64,000 nucleotides of DNA from Chamaesiphon minutus PCC 6605 (GCF_000317145.1 NC_019697.1:5879889-5943888), one strand, 5' to 3'. Shown: positions 54,885-63,306, numbered from the stretch's first letter. The notes: generated by a model not told the origin, from the letters alone. Numbers and translations are program-made.

Positions 54885-54910
54885 TAATTCTCCTGAGTCG
54901 TTCGAGGCTA

Positions 54911-54945
54911 AATTGACATTAGTGTCAATTTGATATTAGCGTCAA
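54911..54945. promoter_or_regulatory. Palindromic operator between glycosyltransferase and TetR genes
   Basis: AATTGACATTAGTGTCAATT (54911-54930) is an inverted repeat of AATTGACA with a TTAG centre. A weaker overlapping copy, TTGATATTAGCGTCAA, follows at 54930-54945. It lies about 27 bp upstream of the glycosyltransferase start, where a bound TetR dimer would block transcription. Confidence 0.88.
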
Positions 54946-54976
54946 TTTATCTCGATCGTCAAATCAGCACGAATAC

Positions 54977-55006
54977 AGATCCGCGACTTTAAAAAGTCGC
55001 GGATCT
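54977..55006. terminator. Strong hairpin in the divergent promoter region
   Basis: AGATCCGCGACT and its exact complement enclose TTAAAA (12-bp stem, 6-nt loop). It lies between two divergent genes, where a terminator is not needed, so it may be a repeat element or an RNA-level regulator in the tetR leader. Confidence 0.7.
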
Positions 55007-55087
55007 GGGCACAACCTAATTGTTATCTAGTGGCGATCGCACGTAAAATACGATGGCTTTGCAGTAGGCTAAAGGATATCAAAAACA

Positions 55088-55729
55088 ATGCAGCCATCGC
55101 GACGAGCATCGATCGGTCTAGAAAAACGAGAACGCACTCGATCGAATTTAATAGCCGCCGCTTATCGGGTATTTGCCCGTAAAGAAGCCGAAGCCGTAAC
55201 GATCGACGAGATTATTGCCGAAGCCGCCGTGGCGCGGGGCACGTTTTATAACTATTTCCAGACGCGCGAGGAAGTGCTCACCGCCGTTGCTGCCGCTTTG
55301 AGCGACGAAATGAACCATAGTATTTGGGCGCAATCTGCCCAGATTGAAGATCCCGCCGCACGGATGGCGATCGCGATTCGGCAATTTCTACATCAAGCCA
55401 TGCGGGATGCAACTTGGGGCTGGGTCATCGTTCGTTGCGGCTTGGTGGCTGCTCCATTGAGCGAAACGATTTCCACAGGGGTAACGACGGATCTAGAGAC
55501 AGGGATGCGATTAGGGCTGTTTCAGGTGACAAATCGACAAGCAGCGATCGATCTAATTTTGGGTACGGGATTGATGGCGATGCGAACTATTCTGGGCGGA
55601 CATTCAGAGCCAGATTATCCAGAACAGATCGCCGAGCTGATTTTGAAGACGTTAGGAGTGGAGGCGGAGGAGGCTCACTCGATCGCATTTCAAGTTTTGG
55701 AGTCATTACCAACACGAACTGAAGTTTAG
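55088..55729 (+). CDS. TetR/AcrR-family repressor of the adjoining glycosyltransferase
   Basis: A 213-residue regulator. The helix-turn-helix is LIAAAYRVFARKEAEAVTID, then EIIAEAAVARGTFYNYFQTR; a helical ligand domain follows (IRQFLHQAMRDATWGWVIVR; LGLFQVTNRQAAIDLILGTG). It is divergent from the glycosyltransferase gene, with a perfect 8-bp-arm palindrome between them, the usual local-repressor layout. Confidence 0.92.
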   Translation: MQPSRRASIGLEKRERTRSNLIAAAYRVFARKEAEAVTIDEIIAEAAVARGTFYNYFQTREEVLTAVAAALSDEMNHSIWAQSAQIEDPAARMAIAIRQFLHQAMRDATWGWVIVRCGLVAAPLSETISTGVTTDLETGMRLGLFQVTNRQAAIDLILGTGLMAMRTILGGHSEPDYPEQIAELILKTLGVEAEEAHSIAFQVLESLPTRTEV

Positions 55730-55857
55730 CGAACATTGATGACTTAAGGCCACGTCCCTAAATTACGGCTATAGCGATTTACACTCACAGCGGTTTTAAT
55801 CGCTGTCTCGAAGCTTGCGCGCCGCCGAAGCGTCGATCGCTCGTAAACCCTCTCCAC

Positions 55858-55892
55858 CTGAGTTCGATGAGGCATAGCCTCATCGAACTCAG
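55858..55892. repeat. Perfect 15-bp palindrome beside IS982
   Basis: CTGAGTTCGATGAGG and CCTCATCGAACTCAG enclose CATAG. A diverged copy of the right arm (GAGGCACAGCCTCATCGAAC) occurs at 57169-57193 on the other side of the IS982 element. The neighbouring 55787-55806 (CAGCGGTTTTAATCGCTG) resembles sequence at 7636. Confidence 0.85.
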
Positions 55893-55948
55893 ATGTGACA
55901 ACATGTTCAGCTTAATAGCAAATTTTATGTAAATTTTGGCACGATAAA

Positions 55949-56963
55949 ACCCATCATTAAGATGATTAATGATTGAAAATATTGAGTTAAGTTAATAAAT
56001 AAATAATCGGCTAAATAGGAACAATACTAAAGAAGTTTTGAGCAGGCTCATCTAGCTTCAAACTCGGCTTTTTAGGTTGATGAGTATAAGCAATTAATGC
56101 TGTAATCAGATTTAGCATGAAATTATGCAAGCTCCGATGGCGAGAATGGACTAAATAACAAATATTTTTTAACTGGTCATTTACCGTTTCAATCAGCGAG
56201 CGTTTCCGAAGTGATATTTTGTCATCCATCAAGATGAGCTTGTTTTTCATATTAGATTTTAGTGGCGTAATTAGCTGCAATCCTTTATTTAATAATTCTT
56301 CAAATAGTTCTTTCTTAATATATCCTTTGTCTCCAAATATTTTTCCTGATATTCCCTGTGTCATTGATGGCAAATGTGTGCGGTCATCGACATTGCCAGG
56401 TGTGATTTTGCAGCTTAATATCTCTCCGCAATCATTAATAATTAAATGAAGCTTGAATCCAAAGTACCATCCCATAGAACTCTTACTCAGCTTGGCAGTT
56501 TCTTTGAAAACCTTATTTCTTTTAATTCTTTTTGGGTGACAAACTGGAATAGCCGTGCTATCCACGAAACTAATTCCAGTCACCTTACCTTGACGAGAGT
56601 TGAGATAATAAAGGCAAGCTATTAAAACATTTGGCATCAACTCCACCATTCTATTGTAACTAACCAACTTTGGAAAATAATCAGTTAAGTTTTGACAAAC
56701 ATTTTTGAGGTAATAATCCTTAAATGTTCGATAGCTTGACTGATGGAAATGAATAGAAATAGTCATGACCTCGCTCAGTGATAGGCCGCAGCGTTTTGGT
56801 AAGCTATTACCGTTGGCAGGGAAAGATATTGATGAAAAAGTTGCTAGCCAATCTTGGCAGAAATCATCTATTTCACAAAATAGTTCGGTTAAGTCCATCA
56901 TCTAAGTGTGGTTTTCTAATATATATATTAATTTAACCAGAATCAGAGATTATACATAAGGGT
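55949..56963 (-). mobile_element. IS982-family insertion sequence
   Basis: A 1015-bp element. Both ends start inward with ACCC (ACCCATCATTAAGATG at the left, ACCCTTATGTATAATC at the right, complement), the terminal tetramer of IS982 elements, and the length is right for the family. Beyond the first bases the inverted repeats are weak, and no target duplication could be identified, so the exact ends are less certain than the transposase. Confidence 0.72.
56011..56901 (-). CDS. IS982-family transposase
   Basis: A 296-residue DDE transposase. Catalytic residues fall in ISFVDSTAIPVCHPKR (first Asp), GKIFGDKGYIKKELFE (second Asp) and LRKRSLIETVNDQLKNICYL (Glu). The N-terminus EIDDFCQDWLATFSS and SLSEVMTISIHFHQSSYRTF are typical of IS982. 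The frame is intact. Its base composition is AT-richer than the neighbouring genes, with fewer CGATCG sites, as expected for recently acquired DNA. Confidence 0.94.
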   Translation of the reverse strand: MMDLTELFCEIDDFCQDWLATFSSISFPANGNSLPKRCGLSLSEVMTISIHFHQSSYRTFKDYYLKNVCQNLTDYFPKLVSYNRMVELMPNVLIACLYYLNSRQGKVTGISFVDSTAIPVCHPKRIKRNKVFKETAKLSKSSMGWYFGFKLHLIINDCGEILSCKITPGNVDDRTHLPSMTQGISGKIFGDKGYIKKELFEELLNKGLQLITPLKSNMKNKLILMDDKISLRKRSLIETVNDQLKNICYLVHSRHRSLHNFMLNLITALIAYTHQPKKPSLKLDEPAQNFFSIVPI

Positions 56964-57060
56964 TGCAATGCTATTTGTACTTTTATTTGCCGACCGCTCC
57001 TCAGAACTTTTAATAACTTATTAATTGTTAATTATTTGTAATTATCGATCGACGTTTTAC

Positions 57061-57107
57061 TTCCAAGTCATTATCAATAATCAAAGCTTATTGATAATGA
57101 CTTGGAA
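57061..57107. repeat. Perfect 20-bp-stem hairpin
   Basis: TTCCAAGTCATTATCAATAA (57061-57080) and its exact complement (57088-57107) enclose TCAAAGC. It lies in the 657-bp gene-free stretch between IS982 and the carotenoid protein gene. The next bases are AT-rich (ATATCTCATTTTAATAA). It is far more stable than an ordinary terminator and could be a small mobile palindrome. Confidence 0.9.
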
Positions 57108-57154
57108 ATATCTCATTTTAATAATTGATGTTTATGACTCAAGCACAGTCAGAG

Positions 57155-57240
57155 ACTTGATTTGATGATGAGGCACAGCCTCATCGAACTCAGGTTCTCC
57201 GTAGGCATAGCCTACACGTAGCGTCTTGTAGAGAATACAG
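57155..57240. repeat. Degenerate palindromic repeat (second copy)
   Basis: GATGATGAGGCACAGCCTCA followed by TCGAACTCAG repeats the arm at 55858-55892 in weaker form. It runs into CTCCGTAGGCATAGCCTAC and ACGTAGCGTCTTGTAGAG, a palindrome type known from Nostoc-like genomes. The remainder of 56964-57620 holds no credible gene; a 98-codon frame on the minus strand at 57310-57606 is judged spurious. Confidence 0.7.
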
Positions 57241-57620
57241 AGCGCGCATTCCTGCTCGCGATCGAACTTAACAGCTCACCATTTATCGATCGATTAATTT
57301 CACGATAATCTATCTGTAGCAGAACGGATTAATAATCATAAATTGAAAACATTTTAGTTCGCTCAAAAATGAACTTGTGCCGTCAGCCCGTTGGCAAATC
57401 CTACCGTAGGTACAGCCTTTCGGAACATCACTTATTTCCCACTTTTGCGATTCACACCTCAGTTTATCAACATCACATCTATCTTTAGGGGTGAATGTTG
57501 TCTCTGTCTTCTGTAGGATTGTTCGGCTCGATCGATTCGTTAAGTTGAGGAGGTGCCGACCGAGAATCTTGCTTCGGCACTCTTGCAAAGTAGCAAAGAA
57601 ATTCATTTTTTGGAGTTTAT

Positions 57621-58058
57621 ATGACTTACACTGTCGATGCCGATACTCAACAAGCTTTAGACGATTTTAAAAGTTTCGATGTAGATACTCAACTTGGCCT
57701 ACTTTGGTATGGCTACTTGGATATAAAAGACGAGCTACAACCCGCACCTCCTCAAAGCGTAGAAGTTGTTGGTAACGCGGTATACGACCAAATTGAGGCA
57801 TTATCTCCAGAAGAACAACTACAAGCACAGCGCGATTTGCTCTCAGGTAAGGCTACAGGTGCGACCACCGCTTACAATGCGCTCAGTCCTAATGCTAAGT
57901 TGGAAGTCTGGCTGCTGCTCTCTCAAGGGATGGAGAAGGGCAGCATCATTCAAGTGCCGTCTGATTATCAATTACCAGCTCAGACAGATGAGTTTGCCGC
58001 CAAGATCTCTAAGCTGAGCTTGGAGCAGCGCATTAGCTTTATGCTGCAAGTAATCTAG
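57621..58058 (+). CDS. Helical carotenoid protein (OCP N-terminal domain homologue)
   Basis: A 145-residue all-helical protein similar to the carotenoid-binding N-terminal domain of orange carotenoid protein: [60 protein letters not shown] and IPSDYQ-like [14 protein letters not shown]. The C-terminal NTF2-like sensor half of OCP is absent and no C-terminal-domain homologue gene adjoins, so it is a stand-alone HCP. These bind a ketocarotenoid and quench singlet oxygen, and some quench phycobilisomes. It is shorter than usual (about 160-180), lacking the first helix. TGGAG gives a ribosome site. Confidence 0.85.
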   Translation: MTYTVDADTQQALDDFKSFDVDTQLGLLWYGYLDIKDELQPAPPQSVEVVGNAVYDQIEALSPEEQLQAQRDLLSGKATGATTAYNALSPNAKLEVWLLLSQGMEKGSIIQVPSDYQLPAQTDEFAAKISKLSLEQRISFMLQVI

Positions 58059-58107
58059 ATCGGTAATTTGCTGAGTCTCAAATCGAGATCGCATTCGATC
58101 TAAAGTT

Positions 58108-58140
58108 AAAGGTGTCGTGTATGTAAGCATGGCACCTTTT
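58108..58140 (+). terminator. Terminator after the carotenoid protein gene
   Basis: AAAGGTGTC and GGCACCTTT pair with one mismatch around a 15-nt loop and are followed by TTG. It lies 50 bp after the stop codon. Confidence 0.65.
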
Positions 58141-58305
58141 GAATTGCTGGTTTGGAAGCGCAACCTACTTTCTTCGCCGCTTTAGATTAGATGCCTGTGA
58201 TTCGCTGCCGATTGGAGGGTGCCCCCCCAATTTTGTAACTTATCGTTAAATTTGAGGGGCGATCGATCGAGTGATAATGGAAACTAAATCTACAAGAACA
58301 ACCCC

Positions 58306-59448
58306 ATGACACTCGCAATGTCGATCGAGACTAATCAACTACAGCAGCTCAAACCACTGAGCGTTCCCAATCGTCTGTTATTGGGGCCAGGGCCTTGTAA
58401 TGCTCATCCGACCGTTCTTCAGGCAATGAGTACCACCCCATTGGGACATCTAGATCCGGCATTCTTGCAGATTATGGATGAGATTCAATCCCTGCTGCGG
58501 TACGCATGGCAAACCGACAACCCACACACGATCGCCGTTAGCGGTACTGGTTCGGCGGCAATGGAAGCGACGATCGCCAATAGTGTCGAGCCTGGAGATG
58601 TGATGCTGATTGGGGTTGCCGGATATTTTGGCAATAGATTGGTGGATATGGCGGGACGTTATGGTGCAGATGTGCGCACTATTTCTAAACCTTGGGGGCA
58701 GAATTTCTCCATCGAAGAACTGCGTGCTGCGATGGCCGAGCATCGTCCTAAAATTTTAGGGCTAGTTCATGCTGAGACATCTACAGGTTGCCGCCAACCG
58801 ATCGACGGCGTGGGCGAATTGTGTCGGGAGTATGACTGTTTGCTGCTGCTCGACACCGTAACCAGCCTGGGTGGCGTGCCAATTCACCTCGATAAGTGGG
58901 GGGTCGATCTGGCCTACAGTTGTTCTCAGAAGGGCTTGGGCTGCGCGCCTGGAGCATCGCCATTTACGATGAGTCCGCGTGCGATGGCCAAATTACTAGC
59001 CCGCAAGACGAAGGTGCCCAACTGGTATCTAGATATGTTGTTATTGGGTAAATATTGGGGTGCAGAGCGGATGTATCACCATACCGCACCAATCAATCTC
59101 TATTATGGTTTGCGCGAAGCTTTGCGCCTAGTTTCAGAAGAAGGTATCGATAATAGTTGGGCGCGACACCAAGCGAATGTCGAGTATCTGTGGTCGAGTT
59201 TAGAATCGATCGGGCTAAAGATGCACGTCGAAAAACAGTATCGGTTGCCAACGCTTACTACTGTCTGCATTCCTGATGGTGTCGATGGTAAAGCCGTCGC
59301 CAAGCAACTCCTGACCGAGCACAATATTGAGGTCGGTGGCGGTTTGGGCGAATTAGCAGGGAAAGTTTGGCGGGTGGGGTTGATGGGTTATAACAGTCGC
59401 AAGGAGAGTGTCGATCGATTGATTGCGGCGTTGACACAAGTTATCTAA
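58306..59448 (+). CDS. PLP-dependent alanine/serine-glyoxylate aminotransferase family
   Basis: A 380-residue class V aminotransferase. Motifs are NRLLLGPGPCNAHPTVLQA (substrate Gly/Pro-rich start), VSGTGSAAMEATIAN, LLLLDTVTSLGGVP with D183, and CSQKGLGCAPGASPF with Schiff-base K209. In cyanobacteria this enzyme supports photorespiratory glyoxylate transamination and has often been mislabelled as a soluble hydrogenase 42-kDa subunit. Start ATG at 58306, or the Met five codons later. No operon partner is seen. Confidence 0.92.
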   Translation: MTLAMSIETNQLQQLKPLSVPNRLLLGPGPCNAHPTVLQAMSTTPLGHLDPAFLQIMDEIQSLLRYAWQTDNPHTIAVSGTGSAAMEATIANSVEPGDVMLIGVAGYFGNRLVDMAGRYGADVRTISKPWGQNFSIEELRAAMAEHRPKILGLVHAETSTGCRQPIDGVGELCREYDCLLLLDTVTSLGGVPIHLDKWGVDLAYSCSQKGLGCAPGASPFTMSPRAMAKLLARKTKVPNWYLDMLLLGKYWGAERMYHHTAPINLYYGLREALRLVSEEGIDNSWARHQANVEYLWSSLESIGLKMHVEKQYRLPTLTTVCIPDGVDGKAVAKQLLTEHNIEVGGGLGELAGKVWRVGLMGYNSRKESVDRLIAALTQVI

Positions 59449-59690
59449 TCGTTGCAGACGATCGCGTTGCCATTGCCCCTACCGCAAATTTCGCGAGTGG
59501 CAATGGCAAAATGTTGACAAATTAACAGGGATTTTTGGCCAAATAGCGAAACTTAATTTGGGCACTGTTGCGCGGCAAAATTCGCATTCAAGGTTCGCCC
59601 AAACTCCTGCAATCTTTTAGGAAATGTTTTCCAGCCTAAGCTTTAATTGGCATCGATTCAGTAACGCTAGATTTTAGTTTCAAACCGCGT

Positions 59691-59846
59691 TTGAATGACG
59701 ATCGCGGTATATTAATGACGTTGGGTAATGAAAATTCGCGACCGATACCGCAGGTAAAACAACTCGATCGAATGATTGGCACGGCAACAAAATTATCGAA
59801 CCACAACTTAAAGCGGCACTTTTTTAATGGTTGTAGAAACAAATGA
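59691..59846 (+). CDS. Possible small ORF overlapping the metallopeptidase start
   Basis: An open frame from 59640 to a TGA at 59844-59846 overlaps the next ATG as ATGA, as in coupled genes. It reads NDDRGILMTLGNENSRPIPQ, then VKQLDRMIGTATKLSNHNLK, with CGATCG in codon register like real genes here. Start candidates are TTG at 59691 or ATG at 59715. An in-frame TAA lies at 59637, so this could be a 43-51 residue gene or the tail of a broken longer one. I do not recognise it. The 240 bp before it (59449-59690) hold nothing else. Confidence 0.4.
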   Translation: MNDDRGILMTLGNENSRPIPQVKQLDRMIGTATKLSNHNLKRHFFNGCRNK

Positions 59847-60586
59847 AAATACACACGATCGACACGAATGCTCGAGATAGCGAACTCCGCTTCTATTTAG
59901 ATGAGATCGTTGTAGATGTGGTACGAAAGAATATTAAAAATGTCCATCTCAGCGTCTACCCGCCTGCTGGTAACGTCCGTATTTCTGCCCCCTTGCGAAT
60001 GAATCTCGATACAATTCGGGGCTTTGCTAGTTCTAAATTAGACTGGATTAAAAAACAGCAACAAAAAATTCGCAGCCAAACACGGGAATCGCCTCGATCT
60101 TATCTCGATCGAGAAAGCCACTATCTTTGGGGCAAAGGCTATCTCCTCAACCTCATCGAAATCGATGCACCACCCCAGATCGAACTCCGCCAAGATTCGA
60201 TCGTGTTGCACGTTCGTCCGAGTACCGATATCGCCACAAAACGCGCCCTTGTCGATGAATTTTATCGCCAGCAAATTGAGGCAGCTCTTCCACCGCTGAT
60301 TGTCAAATGGGAAAAAGTCATGGGTGTGCGTGTTACTAGTTTTACCGTCAGAAAGATGAAAACTAAATGGGGTAGTTGTACGCCAGCTTTACAAACCATC
60401 CGCTTCAATCTGGAACTAGCCAAGAAACCAGCCGAGTGCCTGGAATACGTCGTCGTCCACGAATTAGTCCATCTGCTGGAACCAAGTCACAATCGTCGTT
60501 TTATCGCTTTTATGGACTCTTTTATGCCCAAGTGGAGATTCGTACAGGCAGAACTCAATCGACTACCAATCAGCGTTGAAAACTGA
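59843..60586 (+). CDS. YgjP/SprT-like metallopeptidase (M48-related, DUF45)
   Basis: A 247-residue zinc peptidase of the YgjP family. The zinc site is VVHELVHLLEPSHNRRF, with H206, E207, H210 and a third ligand H216. Upstream is the conserved RKMKTKWGSCTPALQTIRFN. In many bacteria this gene lies beside type I restriction-modification genes; none is present here. The natural substrate is unknown. Its ATG overlaps the TGA of the small upstream frame. Confidence 0.9.
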   Translation: MKIHTIDTNARDSELRFYLDEIVVDVVRKNIKNVHLSVYPPAGNVRISAPLRMNLDTIRGFASSKLDWIKKQQQKIRSQTRESPRSYLDRESHYLWGKGYLLNLIEIDAPPQIELRQDSIVLHVRPSTDIATKRALVDEFYRQQIEAALPPLIVKWEKVMGVRVTSFTVRKMKTKWGSCTPALQTIRFNLELAKKPAECLEYVVVHELVHLLEPSHNRRFIAFMDSFMPKWRFVQAELNRLPISVEN

Positions 60587-60819
60587 CACATGTGAATCTC
60601 CTGGTATATTAGTTGCTATGAGGCTCGATCGACACTGCCACTATTCGAGCGCAAGTTGACAATTTTTAGCCGATCGATTTTCTGATATCCCAACCATCTT
60701 TGTCTAAATATTAAATTATCGATCGAGTGTAGTTGTTAATATTAAAATTATCGCTTTTTGTGAATTTTAACTGTTTCTTGTCACTATTTTAATTACTGTT
60801 ACCACGTAGATCCGACACT

Positions 60820-61317
60820 ATGATTCGAGAAGCGACGATTGCAGATTTACCAGCAATTATTGAAATTTACAACACATCGATTCCCGGACGGATGGCGACG
60901 GCAGACTTGGAGCCAGTAACGGTAGCCAGTCGGATGGAATGGTTTTTAGCACACAACCCCGAATTGCGTCCGCTGTGGGTATCAACAGCAGAAGATAAGA
61001 TCGAGGCATGGTTGAGTTTTCGATCGTTTTACGGACGAGCTGCTTATCGGCATACAGCAGAGATAAGCATCTATGTATCGCCAGATTCGCTCCGCCAAAA
61101 ATTGGGCGATCGGCTATTATCAAAAGCGATCGAAACCGCACCCCAGCTAGATTTAAAAACACTGGTAGCATTTATTTTCGCCCACAATCAACCCAGTCTC
61201 AATCTATTCAAAAAACATGATTTTCAGCAGTGGGGCTACCTCCCGCAAATTGCCGAACTCAATGGAATCGATCGAGATCTAGTTATCTTGGGGCGACAAT
61301 TATCAATTAACCCCTAG
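60820..61317 (+). CDS. GNAT N-acetyltransferase (phosphinothricin/methionine-sulfoximine type)
   Basis: A 165-residue acetyltransferase: MIREATIADLPAIIEIYNTS at the start, LWVSTAEDKIEAWLSFRSFY, then AEISIYVSPDSLRQKLGDRL with the acetyl-CoA loop, and FIFAHNQPSLNLFKKHDFQQ WGYLPQIAELN near the end. This is the PAT/MnaT subgroup that acetylates phosphinothricin or methionine sulfoximine-like amino acids. The ending suggests the same subgroup, but substrate is not certain. It is followed 59 bp later by the membrane protein gene. Confidence 0.87.
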   Translation: MIREATIADLPAIIEIYNTSIPGRMATADLEPVTVASRMEWFLAHNPELRPLWVSTAEDKIEAWLSFRSFYGRAAYRHTAEISIYVSPDSLRQKLGDRLLSKAIETAPQLDLKTLVAFIFAHNQPSLNLFKKHDFQQWGYLPQIAELNGIDRDLVILGRQLSINP

Positions 61318-61376
61318 CCCGATCGCCCGGACTAGATTATAGTTAGTCCAATATAAATTTTCACTCTGTCCTTTGA

Positions 61377-62066
61377 ATGACTGCTTTTAGCCCAGAACCG
61401 ATACTTCGCCGCAAACAACACGCGCTAGACGTGCAAGATCTCGAAGGACTCCTACGTATCCACATCCAATTTAGAGACTCCAAACTATTTTCCGGCTTTT
61501 ATACCCGCATCGACCAAGTTTTTGTATTGTGGGGTGTTATTACCACAATCGTCTTCGCCACTGCTCAGTTTATCGACTTGAATTGGACGTATCAGGCAGT
61601 TGCCTGGTCGATATTAACCCTGATTGGCTCCTGGGGTACCTACCATCTCGCTTGGTATTGGGTAACCGTCGAGCGTCTGCGGTGGGTGGTTTATGCCTGG
61701 GTAGGACTGATGATTAGTGGGGTGTTATTGACTAATTGGGGAATTTTTGGTGGTGGCTGGATCGTCTTGCCGCATCTGTGTCAATTGTGGCTGGGATTGA
61801 GCGCGATCGGTTATATGATTACAGCGTGGGGACTGCGTTCTCGTGCGCTTTTGTTGAGTGGATTGCTACATCTAGGTGCAATCGCACTTTTACCTTATAT
61901 TTCAACTTGGCAATTTCTCTTTACAGGAACTATTACCGCAGGTATCCTATTTTTCCTCGCTGAAGTCCAATGGGATATGCAATCTACTACCGACGCCCAA
62001 TTATTGACCTTAGAACAAAAACAGTTTAACCAACATCAACGCAAACTCAGACAGATTGAAATATGA
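61377..62066 (+). CDS. Unknown six-helix membrane protein
   Basis: A 229-residue protein with a 48-residue basic, soluble N-terminus (RRKQHALDVQDLEGLLRIHI) and about six membrane segments: VFVLWGVITTIVFATAQFI, AVAWSILTLIGSWGTYHLAW, WVVYAWVGLMISGVLLTNWG, LCQLWLGLSAIGYMITAW, LLLSGLLHLGAIALLPYIST and FLFTGTITAGILFFL. It is Trp-rich. The family is not known to me. No operon partner is clear, though the GNAT gene precedes it on the same strand. Confidence 0.7.
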   Translation: MTAFSPEPILRRKQHALDVQDLEGLLRIHIQFRDSKLFSGFYTRIDQVFVLWGVITTIVFATAQFIDLNWTYQAVAWSILTLIGSWGTYHLAWYWVTVERLRWVVYAWVGLMISGVLLTNWGIFGGGWIVLPHLCQLWLGLSAIGYMITAWGLRSRALLLSGLLHLGAIALLPYISTWQFLFTGTITAGILFFLAEVQWDMQSTTDAQLLTLEQKQFNQHQRKLRQIEI

Positions 62067-62607
62067 TGTTGTGGTATAACATTACCCAAAATAACCATTT
62101 TCAAAACTCATCCAAAAGGACGATCTTCTAATCGAAATAGTTAGCTAATATTGGATTATGGACAGCGGGCAATTTCTTTTGCTAACTTCCTATGATTTGT
62201 AAAAAGATAATTTCACGTTCTATTTAATAGAGCAATGCACTGGATGGGGGTTATATCGCAGTGACCCAGTGCTGCCCATCGTAGGAGAGCGACGGTAGAG
62301 GGGCAGACAGTGCAGAAGTTAGCATTCTAAATGTCATTTTTAACTGCAAATATTACCGGATCGAGCATCCATTTAGTGTAGAGTTTTTGTCGCTTCCTCT
62401 ACTTTGTTTCTACTAACGGGGAACTAAACTTCCCATCAGAGCGATCGAAAGTAGAAAATAAATGGATGACTTTCATAACAAAGGCGTAAGTTTGATAAAT
62501 AATAATTATTTTTAGATCTCATGAGCGCGCGCTTAGGTTAAGGGAATCGACCGCGATTGCCAATAACTTTTAGCAATCTGGTAGATCGATCGAGTCAAGA
62601 TGATATT
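62067..62607. other. 541-bp gene-free stretch with foldable core
   Basis: No credible coding frame. At 62237-62271 CACTGG pairs with CCAGTG, and GCTGCCC (62272) pairs with GGGCAG (62300), giving a possible structured RNA of about 90 nt. It does not match the tmRNA, RNase P, SRP or 6S cores that I could recall. The region from 62440 to 62607 is AT-rich and probably carries the promoter of the next gene. Confidence 0.35.
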
Positions 62608-63306
62608 ATGGCTCAGGTCATTACATCTACTCGTATGTTGAATCTTAGAAAAGTTTGTTGGGGAATGCTGGGAGTCATAGCAATCGGTGCATTCGAGCCT
62701 GTGGTTTGGGCGGCAATTCCCGAAATTGAGCCAGTAGTTAGTTTCAGATCTAATTTATTAGCAGCAGATCCGAGCTTTGCCGATATTTTAAAAGGTAATA
62801 GCATTCCCACCTCAATTAAATTGAGAGAATTAACTCCCGAATGGCGAGCGATGAGTACCAACGGTCAGTTAGAAATTGGTAACTTTCAAGCCTTTGTCAG
62901 TTTATTTGGCGGCGGAGCTTTTGCCAACAATTATTACACCAAAGGCCAAACCGTTACCATTGGTTCCGAGACATATATTGTCGCTTATAGCATACTATCT
63001 TTAGCCGAGCGAGTGGCTCCAGATCTAACGCTCAACCTTTCGCTTTTGAACCTAAAAACGATCGGGAGTATGAGCAATATTAGGGCATTTGATACGATCG
63101 CTGAAACTAAAGTTTTAGAGAAGCAGCTAGCAAGCCTTCAAATTACGAATCTTTTTGGGGGTAATAAGACAGAAGAAAAGCCAGTCGAAGCACCTGTCGT
63201 TCAACCTGCCGAAGTGAAACCGCCAACAACTGTGCGTAAAAAACGCCGTACCATTAGAAAACCTCGTCGCAGACAAATTAGAAGAACTATTAATAGAAAT
63301 AATTAA
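62608..63306 (+). CDS. Secreted protein with very basic C-terminal tail
   Basis: A 232-residue protein starting at ATG 62608 (an upstream in-frame TTG at 62557 is less likely). A signal peptide spans about 11-36 (NLRKVCWGMLGVIAIGAFEP; cleavage near VWAA). The mature part (LTPEWRAMSTNGQLEIGNFQ; FVSLFGGGAFANNYYTKGQT) is unrecognised. The tail is Pro/Val-rich (EKPVEAPVVQPAEVKPPTTV), then a run dominated by Arg and Lys (KKRRTIRKPRRRQIRRTINR). A cationic exported tail suggests binding to peptidoglycan, nucleic acid or polysaccharide (inference). A hairpin follows at 63359. Confidence 0.6.
   Translation: MAQVITSTRMLNLRKVCWGMLGVIAIGAFEPVVWAAIPEIEPVVSFRSNLLAADPSFADILKGNSIPTSIKLRELTPEWRAMSTNGQLEIGNFQAFVSLFGGGAFANNYYTKGQTVTIGSETYIVAYSILSLAERVAPDLTLNLSLLNLKTIGSMSNIRAFDTIAETKVLEKQLASLQITNLFGGNKTEEKPVEAPVVQPAEVKPPTTVRKKRRTIRKPRRRQIRRTINRNN

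Noticed and set aside
49424-55729. Polyketide or antibiotic biosynthesis cluster
   Set aside because: SnoaL-like proteins and a glycosyltransferase are present but there are no synthase, acyl carrier or adenylation genes.
57310-57606. Minus-strand 98-codon frame upstream of the carotenoid protein gene
   Set aside because: Scattered Cys/Arg composition, no ribosome site, and it occupies the promoter region of the plus-strand gene.
59636-59854. Minus-strand 72-codon frame
   Set aside because: The opposite strand has better codon register (CGATCG in phase) and overlaps the next gene as ATGA.
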